A stretch of 64,000 nt of DNA, from assembly GCF_009932355.1 (NCBI RefSeq), contig NZ_LEKU01000016.1, forward strand, positions 112,548 to 176,547. Reading direction: 5' to 3'. The DNA is from Riemerella anatipestifer_E. Lineage in GTDB: Bacteria; Bacteroidota; Bacteroidia; Flavobacteriales; Weeksellaceae. Numbering within the stretch: position 1 is the stretch's first letter; each line of letters starts with the position of its first letter. The notes beneath the pieces are model-generated. The model ran no database searches and was not told where the DNA came from. It was given only the letters and a program-made list of their open reading frames with translations. The translations under genes and the position numbers were made by a program. Positions 49,272-56,502 of this stretch are shown piece after piece.

Positions 49272-49289
49272 ATTTTTTATTCAGTCAAG

Positions 49290-49931
49290 TTACCATTTAA
49301 TTTCCTCCTTATTTTTTGATAGAAGATAGCTGTTTATCTTAGAGAAAGGTCTACTACCTAAAAAACCTCTGTGAGCGGATAGAGGAGAAGGGTGGGCAGT
49401 TTTTATAATGTAATGCCTGTGTGCGTCTATAAACTGAGCTTTTTTTTGTGCAAAAGAACCCCAAAGCACAAAAACAACATTTTCTTTCTTGTTTGATATT
49501 TCCTTGATGATAAAATCTGTAAAGGTTTCCCAGCCTAAATCTTTATGAGAGTTCGCTTCGTGAGCTTTTACGGTAAGAGTAGCGTTTAGTAGAAGTACGC
49601 CTTGCTTTGCCCAAGAGTCTAGCTCGTTGCTGGCTTTGATTATACCTAAATCATCTTGTAATTCTTTAAAAATATTTCTTAGAGATGGTGGTGCAGGCAC
49701 TTGGTCTGATACTGAAAAACATAATCCGTTAGCTTGAAAATCATTATGATAAGGGTCTTGCCCTAAAATTACGACTTTCACTTCTTCAAAAGGAGTAAGT
49801 TCAATCGCTCTAAATATTTGTTCTTTGGGAGGAAAGCATTTATACTGATGATATTCCTGTTTTACTTTTTGCCATAAATTTTTAAAATAAGAGGAATTTT
49901 TTATAGGTGCTAATACTTCAGTCCAAGTCAT
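49290..49931 (-). CDS. ung: Uracil-DNA glycosylase
   Basis: The 213-residue family 1 UDG has the water-activating loop VVILGQDPYHNDFQANGLCFSV near residue 54, LLLNATLTVKAHEANSH, FVLWGSFAQKK and the leucine-intercalation loop HPSPLSAHRGF. It excises uracil from DNA. It lies 10 bp after a TrmH-like gene in the same direction. Confidence 0.97.
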   Translation of the reverse strand: MTWTEVLAPIKNSSYFKNLWQKVKQEYHQYKCFPPKEQIFRAIELTPFEEVKVVILGQDPYHNDFQANGLCFSVSDQVPAPPSLRNIFKELQDDLGIIKASNELDSWAKQGVLLLNATLTVKAHEANSHKDLGWETFTDFIIKEISNKKENVVFVLWGSFAQKKAQFIDAHRHYIIKTAHPSPLSAHRGFLGSRPFSKINSYLLSKNKEEIKW

Positions 49932-49941
49932 ATTCTATTTT

Positions 49942-50427
49942 TTAGGAAACTATTTTTGAAAGTAAAATGCCAGTGGCAATAGCAACATTTAGAGAAGTGT
50001 TCTTTCCATACATATTGATGTGTAGATGATTGGTACACTTTTCTAGAGCTTTTTCGGAAACCCCATTTTTTTCGTTACCACATACAACAACACAAGGGAA
50101 ATGATATTCAAAAGATGTGTAATCTACACTTTTACTTGTTTTTTCTAATGCGTAAAAGTGAGTGTTTTTTTCAAAGTGATTTACAGCCTCTTCCCAACTA
50201 TTTACAAAAATGATATTGAGATTATTTTCGGTACTTCTTGTGGTTCGTTTTATTCTAGGGGAAAGTTGGTGGAAGTTATCAGAAAGTATCACGACTTTTT
50301 GCACTCCCATAGCTTCGGCTGTTCTAAGGATAAGCCCTATATTTTCTGGAGATTGTAGATGTTCCAAAATAAGGCTTATCTCTTTGTGGTGTTTTGGATT
50401 GATAATTTCGTGGTGCTCTAGTTGCAT
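49942..50427 (-). CDS. SpoU/TrmH-family RNA methyltransferase
   Basis: The 161-residue protein has a SPOUT knot fold without an N-terminal extension. Motifs are LEHLQSPENIGLILRTAEAMG (motif 1), VVCGNEKNGVSEKALEKC (motif 2) and INMYGKNTSLNVAIATGI (motif 3). It is a 2'-O-ribose methyltransferase, probably of tRNA; the exact site is not readable. It is 15 bp downstream of mpl. Confidence 0.9.
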   Translation of the reverse strand: MQLEHHEIINPKHHKEISLILEHLQSPENIGLILRTAEAMGVQKVVILSDNFHQLSPRIKRTTRSTENNLNIIFVNSWEEAVNHFEKNTHFYALEKTSKSVDYTSFEYHFPCVVVCGNEKNGVSEKALEKCTNHLHINMYGKNTSLNVAIATGILLSKIVS

Positions 50428-50442
50428 TAAACGCCGAAAGTA

Positions 50443-51780
50443 TTACTGAGTTAAATCTAATCCACCAAAATTACCACTACTCATCATAAGAAAAGCTCCT
50501 TGGGTTTTATCCAAACTTTGCCAATATTGGTGCAATTCTTCCGCACTGGTAAACACTTTTAGATTAGTATTTTTAAATTTCTCCTTGATAAGTTCTGGAG
50601 AAATAGAGTCCATTCTTTTTATTTTTAGAGCTTCCTCCGAGTAGAAAACTACCGCTTGGTCTAGTAAATCTAAACTATGAGCATATTGCTCTAAAAACTC
50701 TGGATTTAGAGAAGAGTAAGTGTGAAGTTCTAAGAAACCATATTTAGTGGTGTTAGAAAATTGCTCCGAAAACGCTTTCGTAGTCGCTTTTACCTTGCTA
50801 GGAGCGTGGGCAAAATCTTTGTAAAGAATGCCATTATCGTTTCTTTCAACTTTTTCTAATCTTTTAGATGCACCTTTAAAACTCATAATAGCTTCATAAA
50901 AATCTTCTTCCATAATACCTAGCTGTTGGCAAATATGCCTAGCACCTTCCATATTCAGTAAATTATGAGCACCAAAAACAGACAACGGAATTTCTCCCAT
51001 TTCGGTTTCTAGATAAACTTTTTGGTCTGTAATTTTATATTTTGGAGTTTTGTAAGGGATTTTTCTGAAGTAATTTTCGGCAGCTTCTACTACTTTTACT
51101 ACCTCTTCGTCTTCTTCATTGTACACCAATACGCCACCAGGAGTAATACTTGCTACAAATTTTCTAAATTGTTCTATGTAATCATCAAAAGTTTTAAATA
51201 CATTGATGTGGTCCCACGCAATCCCAGAAATAAGAGCGATGTTAGGTTGGTACAAAAGAAACTTTGACCTTAAATCTATAGGTGAGGATAAATATTCATC
51301 TCCTTCCAGAATCATAAAGTCGTTAGTTTCTGTGGTTTTTACCATACAATCAAAGCCTTCTAGTTGTGCTCCCACCATATAATCTACCTCTTTTTGATGA
51401 AAATTGAGGACATGAAGAATCATAGAGGTAATGGTAGTTTTACCGTGTGAGCCACCGATTACGATACGAGTTTTATCTTTGCTTTGCTCGTACAAAAACT
51501 CTGGGTAAGAAAATATTTTAAGACCAAGTTCTTTAGCTTTGGCTAGTTCGGGATTATCAGCATGGGCGTGCATACCTAGTATTACAGCATCTATATCTGA
51601 TGTTATTTTTTCTGGAAACCAACCAAGACTTTCAGGGAGTAATCCTTTTTTTTCTAATCTTGATTTTGAAGGTTCAAAAATGGCGTCGTCTGAACCTGTT
51701 ACTACATAACCTTTATCTTTAAGAGCGATGGCTAGGTTGTGCATAGCACTTCCGCCTATAGCAATGAAATGTGTTCTCAA
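50443..51780 (-). CDS. mpl: UDP-N-acetylmuramate:L-Ala-gamma-D-Glu-meso-DAP ligase
   Basis: The 445-residue Mur-ligase-family enzyme recycles murein tripeptide. It has the Rossmann N-terminus MRTHFIAIGGSAMHNLAIALKDKGYVVTGSDD and the ATP loop VIGGSHGKTTITSM. LEGDEYLSSPIDLRSKF, WDHINVF, GAHNLLNMEGA and KDFAHAPSKVKAT complete the pattern. These favour Mpl over MurC. A -7 box (TACTTTTG, minus strand) is at 51801-51808. Confidence 0.93.
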   Translation of the reverse strand: MRTHFIAIGGSAMHNLAIALKDKGYVVTGSDDAIFEPSKSRLEKKGLLPESLGWFPEKITSDIDAVILGMHAHADNPELAKAKELGLKIFSYPEFLYEQSKDKTRIVIGGSHGKTTITSMILHVLNFHQKEVDYMVGAQLEGFDCMVKTTETNDFMILEGDEYLSSPIDLRSKFLLYQPNIALISGIAWDHINVFKTFDDYIEQFRKFVASITPGGVLVYNEEDEEVVKVVEAAENYFRKIPYKTPKYKITDQKVYLETEMGEIPLSVFGAHNLLNMEGARHICQQLGIMEEDFYEAIMSFKGASKRLEKVERNDNGILYKDFAHAPSKVKATTKAFSEQFSNTTKYGFLELHTYSSLNPEFLEQYAHSLDLLDQAVVFYSEEALKIKRMDSISPELIKEKFKNTNLKVFTSAEELHQYWQSLDKTQGAFLMMSSGNFGGLDLTQ

Positions 51781-51800
51781 TGTTAAAAAATTTATACCTA

Positions 51801-51808
51801 CAAAAGTA
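51801..51808 (-). promoter_or_regulatory. Predicted -7 box of the mpl-trmH-ung promoter
   Basis: TACTTTTG on the minus strand fits TAnnTTTG and lies 21 bp upstream of the mpl ATG. Confidence 0.45.
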
Positions 51809-51871
51809 AGAATTTTATATTGTTTTTAGTGCTATTTAATAGGCTAGATATTTAATAAGTGAATGATAAAA

Positions 51872-51898
51872 AAGAGGCTACCTTAAAAAGATAGCCCT
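51872..51898 (-). terminator. Terminator of the DUF4136 gene
   Basis: GGCTA (51876-51880) and TAGCC (51892-51896) pair, with extra flanking pairs and TCTTTTTT on the minus strand. Confidence 0.65.
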
Positions 51899-51906
51899 AT
51901 GAATTA

Positions 51907-52434
51907 TTATTTTTTCTGAGGAGGATAGTTCTTTAAAATTCCTTCTACAATTTGAGGTATTTGTTTTTGCTTAGACTTAGGAGTGTCTACATTGATGCCG
52001 CTTCCGATACCTTGCCAAACCAATTTGTTAGTCTTAGCATCTACAATATCTATTACTAAAGTACCTGTGTTATAGTTAGATATCCAAGTGCGGTTCATAC
52101 CCCAACCCCAGCCCCAAGGACCTCCCCAGCCCCACATACCATAAGGGTTGGTACTTTGTATATCTTCTACCTTTTTATGAGAAGCTTTTACATTGACTAT
52201 TAAATCTGGGTTTTGATTAGTACTAAGACCTTTAGCGTTGAATTGCTTTGCAATTTCATTAAGCACTCTGTCCTTGTCCAAATCATTTATTTTTAAATCA
52301 TCAGTTCGGAACATATAAGTTTTATACTGATTAAACTGAGCGGTTTCTGCATAGTCAGTTCTGATGTTAAAAGGGCTACAAGAAGTAATGCTTAGTGTAG
52401 CGGCTACTAGGATTAAAAAAACATATTTTTTCAT
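51907..52434 (-). CDS. DUF4136 lipoprotein
   Basis: The 175-residue protein has a lipoprotein signal (LSITSC, Cys19), then the DUF4136 pattern YAETAQFNQYKTYMFR. A Trp/Gly-rich stretch GMWGWGGPWGWGWGMNRTW lies near residue 93, followed by GTLVIDIVDAKTNKLVWQG. It is an outer-membrane or periplasmic lipoprotein of unknown role. It follows the DUF5522 gene by 4 bp. Confidence 0.88.
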   Translation of the reverse strand: MKKYVFLILVAATLSITSCSPFNIRTDYAETAQFNQYKTYMFRTDDLKINDLDKDRVLNEIAKQFNAKGLSTNQNPDLIVNVKASHKKVEDIQSTNPYGMWGWGGPWGWGWGMNRTWISNYNTGTLVIDIVDAKTNKLVWQGIGSGINVDTPKSKQKQIPQIVEGILKNYPPQKK

Positions 52435-52438
52435 TTTG

Positions 52439-52624
52439 CTATTGTTTTAAAGGTTTTTTACTCTTGATAAATGTGTCAGTTTTCTTGTCATATCCATATG
52501 GGCAATGTTTACAGCCACTTTTGCAACAGTAACCTCTTTTAAGATGGTATTTTTCCGTAAACACCTTATAACCTTGTTCGTTATAATAGAAATCTTCATT
52601 TTCATTACTGTTGTGTGATGACAT
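52439..52624 (-). CDS. DUF5522 small cysteine-rich protein
   Basis: The 61-residue protein contains HLKRGYCCKSGCKHCPYGYDKK, a four-cysteine cluster probably binding metal. The DUF5522 family is conserved in Bacteroidetes and other bacteria without known function. It forms an operon with the DUF4136 lipoprotein gene and is divergent from the HExxH protein gene. Confidence 0.85.
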   Translation of the reverse strand: MSSHNSNENEDFYYNEQGYKVFTEKYHLKRGYCCKSGCKHCPYGYDKKTDTFIKSKKPLKQ

Positions 52625-52637
52625 AAGTTAGAATTTA

Positions 52638-52645
52638 TATCTTTG
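52638..52645 (+). promoter_or_regulatory. Predicted -7 box for the HExxH-protein operon
   Basis: TATCTTTG lies 19 bp before the ATG at 52665. Confidence 0.5.
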
Positions 52646-52664
52646 CTATACTAATTTTATCCTA

Positions 52665-52991
52665 ATGATAATAGTGTGCCAAAAATTGCTTAAAAATACA
52701 AAAATTACAGGAATTGCTATTTTTCCATTCATTTTTTTACGCAAAAAGGCAGATAAAACTAATAAAAAGTTGGTTAATCACGAAAAAATACACTTAAGAC
52801 AACAGCTGGAGTTAGGACTTGTTTTCTTCTATTTATGGTATGTATTAGAATTTTATTATAGATTATATCAATACAAAAATCCTCATTTAGCCTACATCAA
52901 TATTTGTTTTGAAAGAGAGGCTTATGCTAATGAATCTAATTTACATTATCTTAAAGAGAGGAGTTTTTGGGCATTTTTAAAATACAAATAA
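52665..52991 (+). CDS. Small HExxH-motif protein, putative membrane-associated metalloprotein
   Basis: The 108-residue protein contains NHEKIHLRQQLELG near residue 38, an HExxH zinc motif. A hydrophobic helix (FFYLWYVLEFYYRL) and FEREAYANE, whose Glu could be the third ligand, follow. This is the minimal set of a zincin-like fold, much smaller than M48 or M56 peptidases. The substrate is unknown. Its stop overlaps the start of the next gene (TAATG), so the two are coupled. Confidence 0.65.
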   Translation: MIIVCQKLLKNTKITGIAIFPFIFLRKKADKTNKKLVNHEKIHLRQQLELGLVFFYLWYVLEFYYRLYQYKNPHLAYINICFEREAYANESNLHYLKERSFWAFLKYK

Positions 52992-53905
52992 TGAATAAAG
53001 TTGAAATTCCAATAATAAAAATTCCTCATTCTAATAAACAAATTGAGCTCTATATTAAGAGAGAGGATTTGGTGCACCGAGAAATATCAGGTAATAAATA
53101 CTGGAAACTACTTTATAACATAGAGAATTACAGGAAAAAACAGGTCGAAAATCCACTGATTATTACTTTTGGTGGTGCTTTTTCTAACCATATTGCTGCA
53201 ACGGCAGCTTTGGGGAGAGAGTTAGAAGTCCTAACTTTAGGTATTATAAGAGGAGAAGAGCTGGTCTATAAGTGGGAAGAAAATCCTACATTAGTAAAGG
53301 CTAACGAAGACGGAATGACTTTCGATTTTGTAACTAGAGAATCATATAGAGATAAAAATCACCTTACAGAAATTTATCAGGAGCTTTTTCCTAACGCACT
53401 TATCATTCCAGAGGGAGGGAGTAATGTTTTAGCGGTGGAGGGCGTTCAATTTATGTTGAATGAAAAAACAGTGGAGTTTGATTACTTATGTGCGGCGGTA
53501 GGCACTGGTGGGACAATAGCTGGACTTTCTAAATTTGCTGAAAAACATCAGGAAGTTTTAGGCTTTAAGGCTGTGAAAGATGATTCTTTAGACAGTAAAA
53601 TTTTAGAATGGAGCGGAAGAAATAATTTTCAACTACTGGAGACAGGTCAAGGTGGTTATGGTAAAATAACAGACGAAGTAGTGGCTTTTATCAATAAATT
53701 TTATCATAGTTATAATATTTTGTTGGAACCTATCTATACAGGCAAGATGATGAAGTGTTTATGGGAGCTGATAGATGAGGGCTTTTTTATTGAAGGTAGT
53801 AAAATTTTAGCCTTTCATACAGGTGGTTTGCAAGGTATAAAAGGAGCTAATGAATTCCTGAAAAACCAAGGCAGACCCATTATTGTTGAGGGAGATGGGA
53901 TATAG
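52991..53905 (+). CDS. PLP-dependent deaminase of the ACC deaminase/D-cysteine desulfhydrase family
   Basis: The protein has 304 residues when started at the ATG overlapping the preceding stop codon. The tryptophan synthase beta-type fold shows IKREDLVHREISGNKYWKL (PLP Lys in GNKYWK), TFGGAFSNHIAATAA, IPEGGSNVLAVEG, AAVGTGGTIAGL and LAFHTGGLQG. The physiological substrate, ACC or D-cysteine, cannot be told. A reading from 52967 would overlap the upstream gene further and is less likely. Confidence 0.88.
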   Translation: MNKVEIPIIKIPHSNKQIELYIKREDLVHREISGNKYWKLLYNIENYRKKQVENPLIITFGGAFSNHIAATAALGRELEVLTLGIIRGEELVYKWEENPTLVKANEDGMTFDFVTRESYRDKNHLTEIYQELFPNALIIPEGGSNVLAVEGVQFMLNEKTVEFDYLCAAVGTGGTIAGLSKFAEKHQEVLGFKAVKDDSLDSKILEWSGRNNFQLLETGQGGYGKITDEVVAFINKFYHSYNILLEPIYTGKMMKCLWELIDEGFFIEGSKILAFHTGGLQGIKGANEFLKNQGRPIIVEGDGI

Positions 53906-53943
53906 GTGAGAGAGGCTTCCGTTTACAAATAAAAAGATTATTG

Positions 53944-53980
53944 TATCTTTGTTGAGTGGCAAACTGGATTGGTTTGCTGC
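53944..53980 (+). promoter_or_regulatory. -7 box followed at once by a hairpin in the leader of the glucosaminidase gene
   Basis: TATCTTTG (53944-53951) is followed by GTGGCAAAC (53956-53964) pairing with GTTTGCTGC (53972-53980) and a TTTATTTTTA run, all before the ATG at 54016. It may be an attenuator-like leader. Confidence 0.5.
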
Positions 53981-54015
53981 TTTATTTTTAATAAAAACAT
54001 AATTTATAAGATATT

Positions 54016-55074
54016 ATGAAAAAATTTTTGATAGCTTCGGCGGTTTTAGTTGTTTCACAATTTAAGGCTCAGACATGGGCAACAGATGACCAATATATCC
54101 AGCGTTTTGCAGGATATGCCGTAGAAGAAATGGAAAAATATAAAATCCCAGCAAGTATTACTTTGGCACAAGGGATATTAGAAACAGGAGGTGGGCAATC
54201 TCGCTTAGCACAAGAAGGTAACAATCACTTTGGAATTAAATGTAAGGAAGACTGGACGGGCAAAACCATGAGGCATACCGATGATGCTCCTAACGAATGT
54301 TTCCGTGTGTATAACGACCCAAAGGAGTCTTACGAAGACCATTCTAAGTTTTTAGCTTATCGTAAATACTATACTAATCTATTTAAACTTGACCCAAAGG
54401 ATTATAAAGCTTGGGCTCATGGGCTTAAAAAAGCGGGGTATGCTACCAATCCTAGATATGCTTATATTTTGATAAGCAAAATAGAAAAGTATAAATTATA
54501 CGAGTTTGATAATATTTCGTCTAAGGAAGTTCCTTTTACATTATTGAAACTTTATCCAGAGTTGAATGATGATAAAGAGTTTATGGCGAAAATAAACTCA
54601 CAAAAAGAGGTTAAAAAGAAGGAAAGTGTAACGGTGCATGTTCCTTATCAGCAAACTTCTTATGCAGAGCAACAGAAAACAGCAGATCAACTAAGAAAAG
54701 AAAAATTAGCATTGTTGGAAGGCATAACAGTAAAATCTCATCCTAATGGAGGATTGAAGTATGTAGTGATTCCAGCAGATACTGATGTGGCTTACATTGC
54801 TAAAAAGTTTGACATGAGAGAGGGGAGATTGTTAAAGTGGAATGATTTAAGTGAGAATAAACTAAAAGCAAATGATGTTTTGTTTTTAGAACCAAAATCT
54901 TCTACAGGAAGTATAGAAACATACAAGGCTGAAAAGGGAGATACAATGCATAAAATTTCTCAAAAGTTTGGTATCAAACTGAGAAAACTTTATTCCAAAA
55001 ATAGAATGGAGTATGGAGAACAGCCTAAGCAAGGGCAAATTATTTATTTGCAAAAGAAAGCTCCACGCAGATAA
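54016..55074 (+). CDS. Secreted glucosaminidase with LysM repeats
   Basis: The 352-residue protein has a signal peptide (ending QFKAQ). A glucosaminidase domain follows at about 25-165, with IPASITLAQGILETGGGQSRLAQEGNNHFGIKC (catalytic Glu in LETGGG) and SYEDHSKFL. Two LysM modules come next, near 245-295 (TDVAYIAKKFDMREGRLLKWN) and 305-350 (GDTMHKISQKFGIKLRKLYSKN). It cleaves peptidoglycan glycan strands. It is followed by hemL after 30 bp. Confidence 0.93.
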   Translation: MKKFLIASAVLVVSQFKAQTWATDDQYIQRFAGYAVEEMEKYKIPASITLAQGILETGGGQSRLAQEGNNHFGIKCKEDWTGKTMRHTDDAPNECFRVYNDPKESYEDHSKFLAYRKYYTNLFKLDPKDYKAWAHGLKKAGYATNPRYAYILISKIEKYKLYEFDNISSKEVPFTLLKLYPELNDDKEFMAKINSQKEVKKKESVTVHVPYQQTSYAEQQKTADQLRKEKLALLEGITVKSHPNGGLKYVVIPADTDVAYIAKKFDMREGRLLKWNDLSENKLKANDVLFLEPKSSTGSIETYKAEKGDTMHKISQKFGIKLRKLYSKNRMEYGEQPKQGQIIYLQKKAPRR

Positions 55075-55104
55075 TATTTAATAATTCGGAAAAATAAAAT
55101 TAAG

Positions 55105-56385
55105 ATGTTATATCAAAGAAGTAGTGCCTTGTTTCAAGAGGCTAAAAACTATATTCCAGGTGGTGTAAACTCTCCTGTAAGAGCGTTTAAATCGGTGGGC
55201 GGAACACCTGTATTTATGAAGTCTGCTAAAGGAGCTTACCTTACAGACGCAGACGATAAAACTTATATAGATTATATCAATTCGTGGGGGCCGGCTATAT
55301 TAGGGCATACTCACCCCGAAGTGCTGGAGGCTGTAAAGTTACAAGCTGAAAAAGGCTTTTCCTTTGGAACGCCTACTGAGTTAGAAACCGAAATTGCTAA
55401 ATTCATTACAGAAAATGTACCTAATATAGACCAAATAAGAATGGTATCGTCTGGTACAGAGGCTTGTATGAGTGCTATTCGTTTGGCTAGAGGTTACACA
55501 GGGAGAGATAAAATCATTAAGTTTGAGGGGTGTTATCATGGGCATTCAGACTCGTTTCTGATAAAAGCAGGGAGTGGTGCGGCAACTTTTGGAAACCCTA
55601 ACTCTCCAGGAGTTACGCAAGGTACGGCTAAAGACACTTTATTGGCAAGATATAACGATTGGGAACAAATTCAAGATTTATTCCGTCATAACGAAGGGCA
55701 AATTGCGGCGGTTATCATAGAGCCAGTGGCTGGTAATATGGGTTGTGTACTTCCTGAAAATAACTTTTTGCAAAATCTAAGACAAATCTGCGACCTTAAC
55801 GGAACTCTTTTAATTTTTGACGAAGTGATGACGGGCTTTCGTTTAGGATTTGGTGGAGCTCAAGAGGTCTATGGAGTGAAGGCAGACTTGGTAACTTATG
55901 GTAAAGTTATCGGTGGAGGTATGCCTGTGGGTGCCTTTGCTGGGCGTCGTGAAATTATGGAATGTCTAGCTCCTAAGGGTGCTGTTTATCAGGCAGGAAC
56001 GCTTAGTGGTAATCCTATTGCGATGAGAGCGGGACTGACGACATTGCAACTTATTAAAAATGATAAGAATTTCTATCAAAACCTTGATAAGACCACAGAA
56101 AAATTAGATTTTGAAATTGCTAAAATCCTTAACGAAAAAGGGATTGAACACCGTATCAATAGAAAAGGCTCTATGATGTCTGTGTTTTTCCATACTAATA
56201 GAGTGGCTAACTTTGATGAGGCACAACAAGCCAATCATTCGTTATTTAATACCTTTTTCCATCACTTGTTAGAGAGAGGTGTTTATCTTCCACCTAGTGG
56301 GTACGAAACTTGGTTTATTTCTTCTGAAATAAAAGATAACGAGATAGATAAAACTTTAGAAGCAATAAGAAGTTTTCAGTACTAA
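55105..56385 (+). CDS. hemL: Glutamate-1-semialdehyde 2,1-aminomutase
   Basis: The 426-residue PLP enzyme carries YIPGGVNSPVRAFKSVGG, MVSSGTEACMSAIRLARGYTGR, CYHGHSD, IIEPVAGNMG, LLIFDEVMTGFR and the PLP lysine in YGKVIGGGMPVGAFAG. It makes 5-aminolevulinate for haem in the C5 pathway. Length matches the family. A terminator follows directly. Confidence 0.98.
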   Translation: MLYQRSSALFQEAKNYIPGGVNSPVRAFKSVGGTPVFMKSAKGAYLTDADDKTYIDYINSWGPAILGHTHPEVLEAVKLQAEKGFSFGTPTELETEIAKFITENVPNIDQIRMVSSGTEACMSAIRLARGYTGRDKIIKFEGCYHGHSDSFLIKAGSGAATFGNPNSPGVTQGTAKDTLLARYNDWEQIQDLFRHNEGQIAAVIIEPVAGNMGCVLPENNFLQNLRQICDLNGTLLIFDEVMTGFRLGFGGAQEVYGVKADLVTYGKVIGGGMPVGAFAGRREIMECLAPKGAVYQAGTLSGNPIAMRAGLTTLQLIKNDKNFYQNLDKTTEKLDFEIAKILNEKGIEHRINRKGSMMSVFFHTNRVANFDEAQQANHSLFNTFFHHLLERGVYLPPSGYETWFISSEIKDNEIDKTLEAIRSFQY

Positions 56386-56391
56386 ATATCT

Positions 56392-56426
56392 AAAATCACT
56401 CCAGAACATTGGGGTGATTTTTTATT
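56392..56426 (+). terminator. Terminator of hemL
   Basis: AAAATCACTCC pairs with GGGGTGATTTT (one wobble), then TTTATTTTT. Confidence 0.8.
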
Positions 56427-56461
56427 TTTGATTAAATGTTAAATAGAATAGTTAGTTTTTT

Positions 56462-56469
56462 TATCTTTG
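56462..56469 (+). promoter_or_regulatory. Predicted -7 box of the DPP4-type peptidase gene
   Basis: TATCTTTG overlaps the upstream TTG at 56467 that opens the long frame, so translation starts later, at the ATG at 56503. Confidence 0.5.
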
Positions 56470-56502
56470 GGACGATTTGTAATAATTAATAATTATTATG
56501 GT

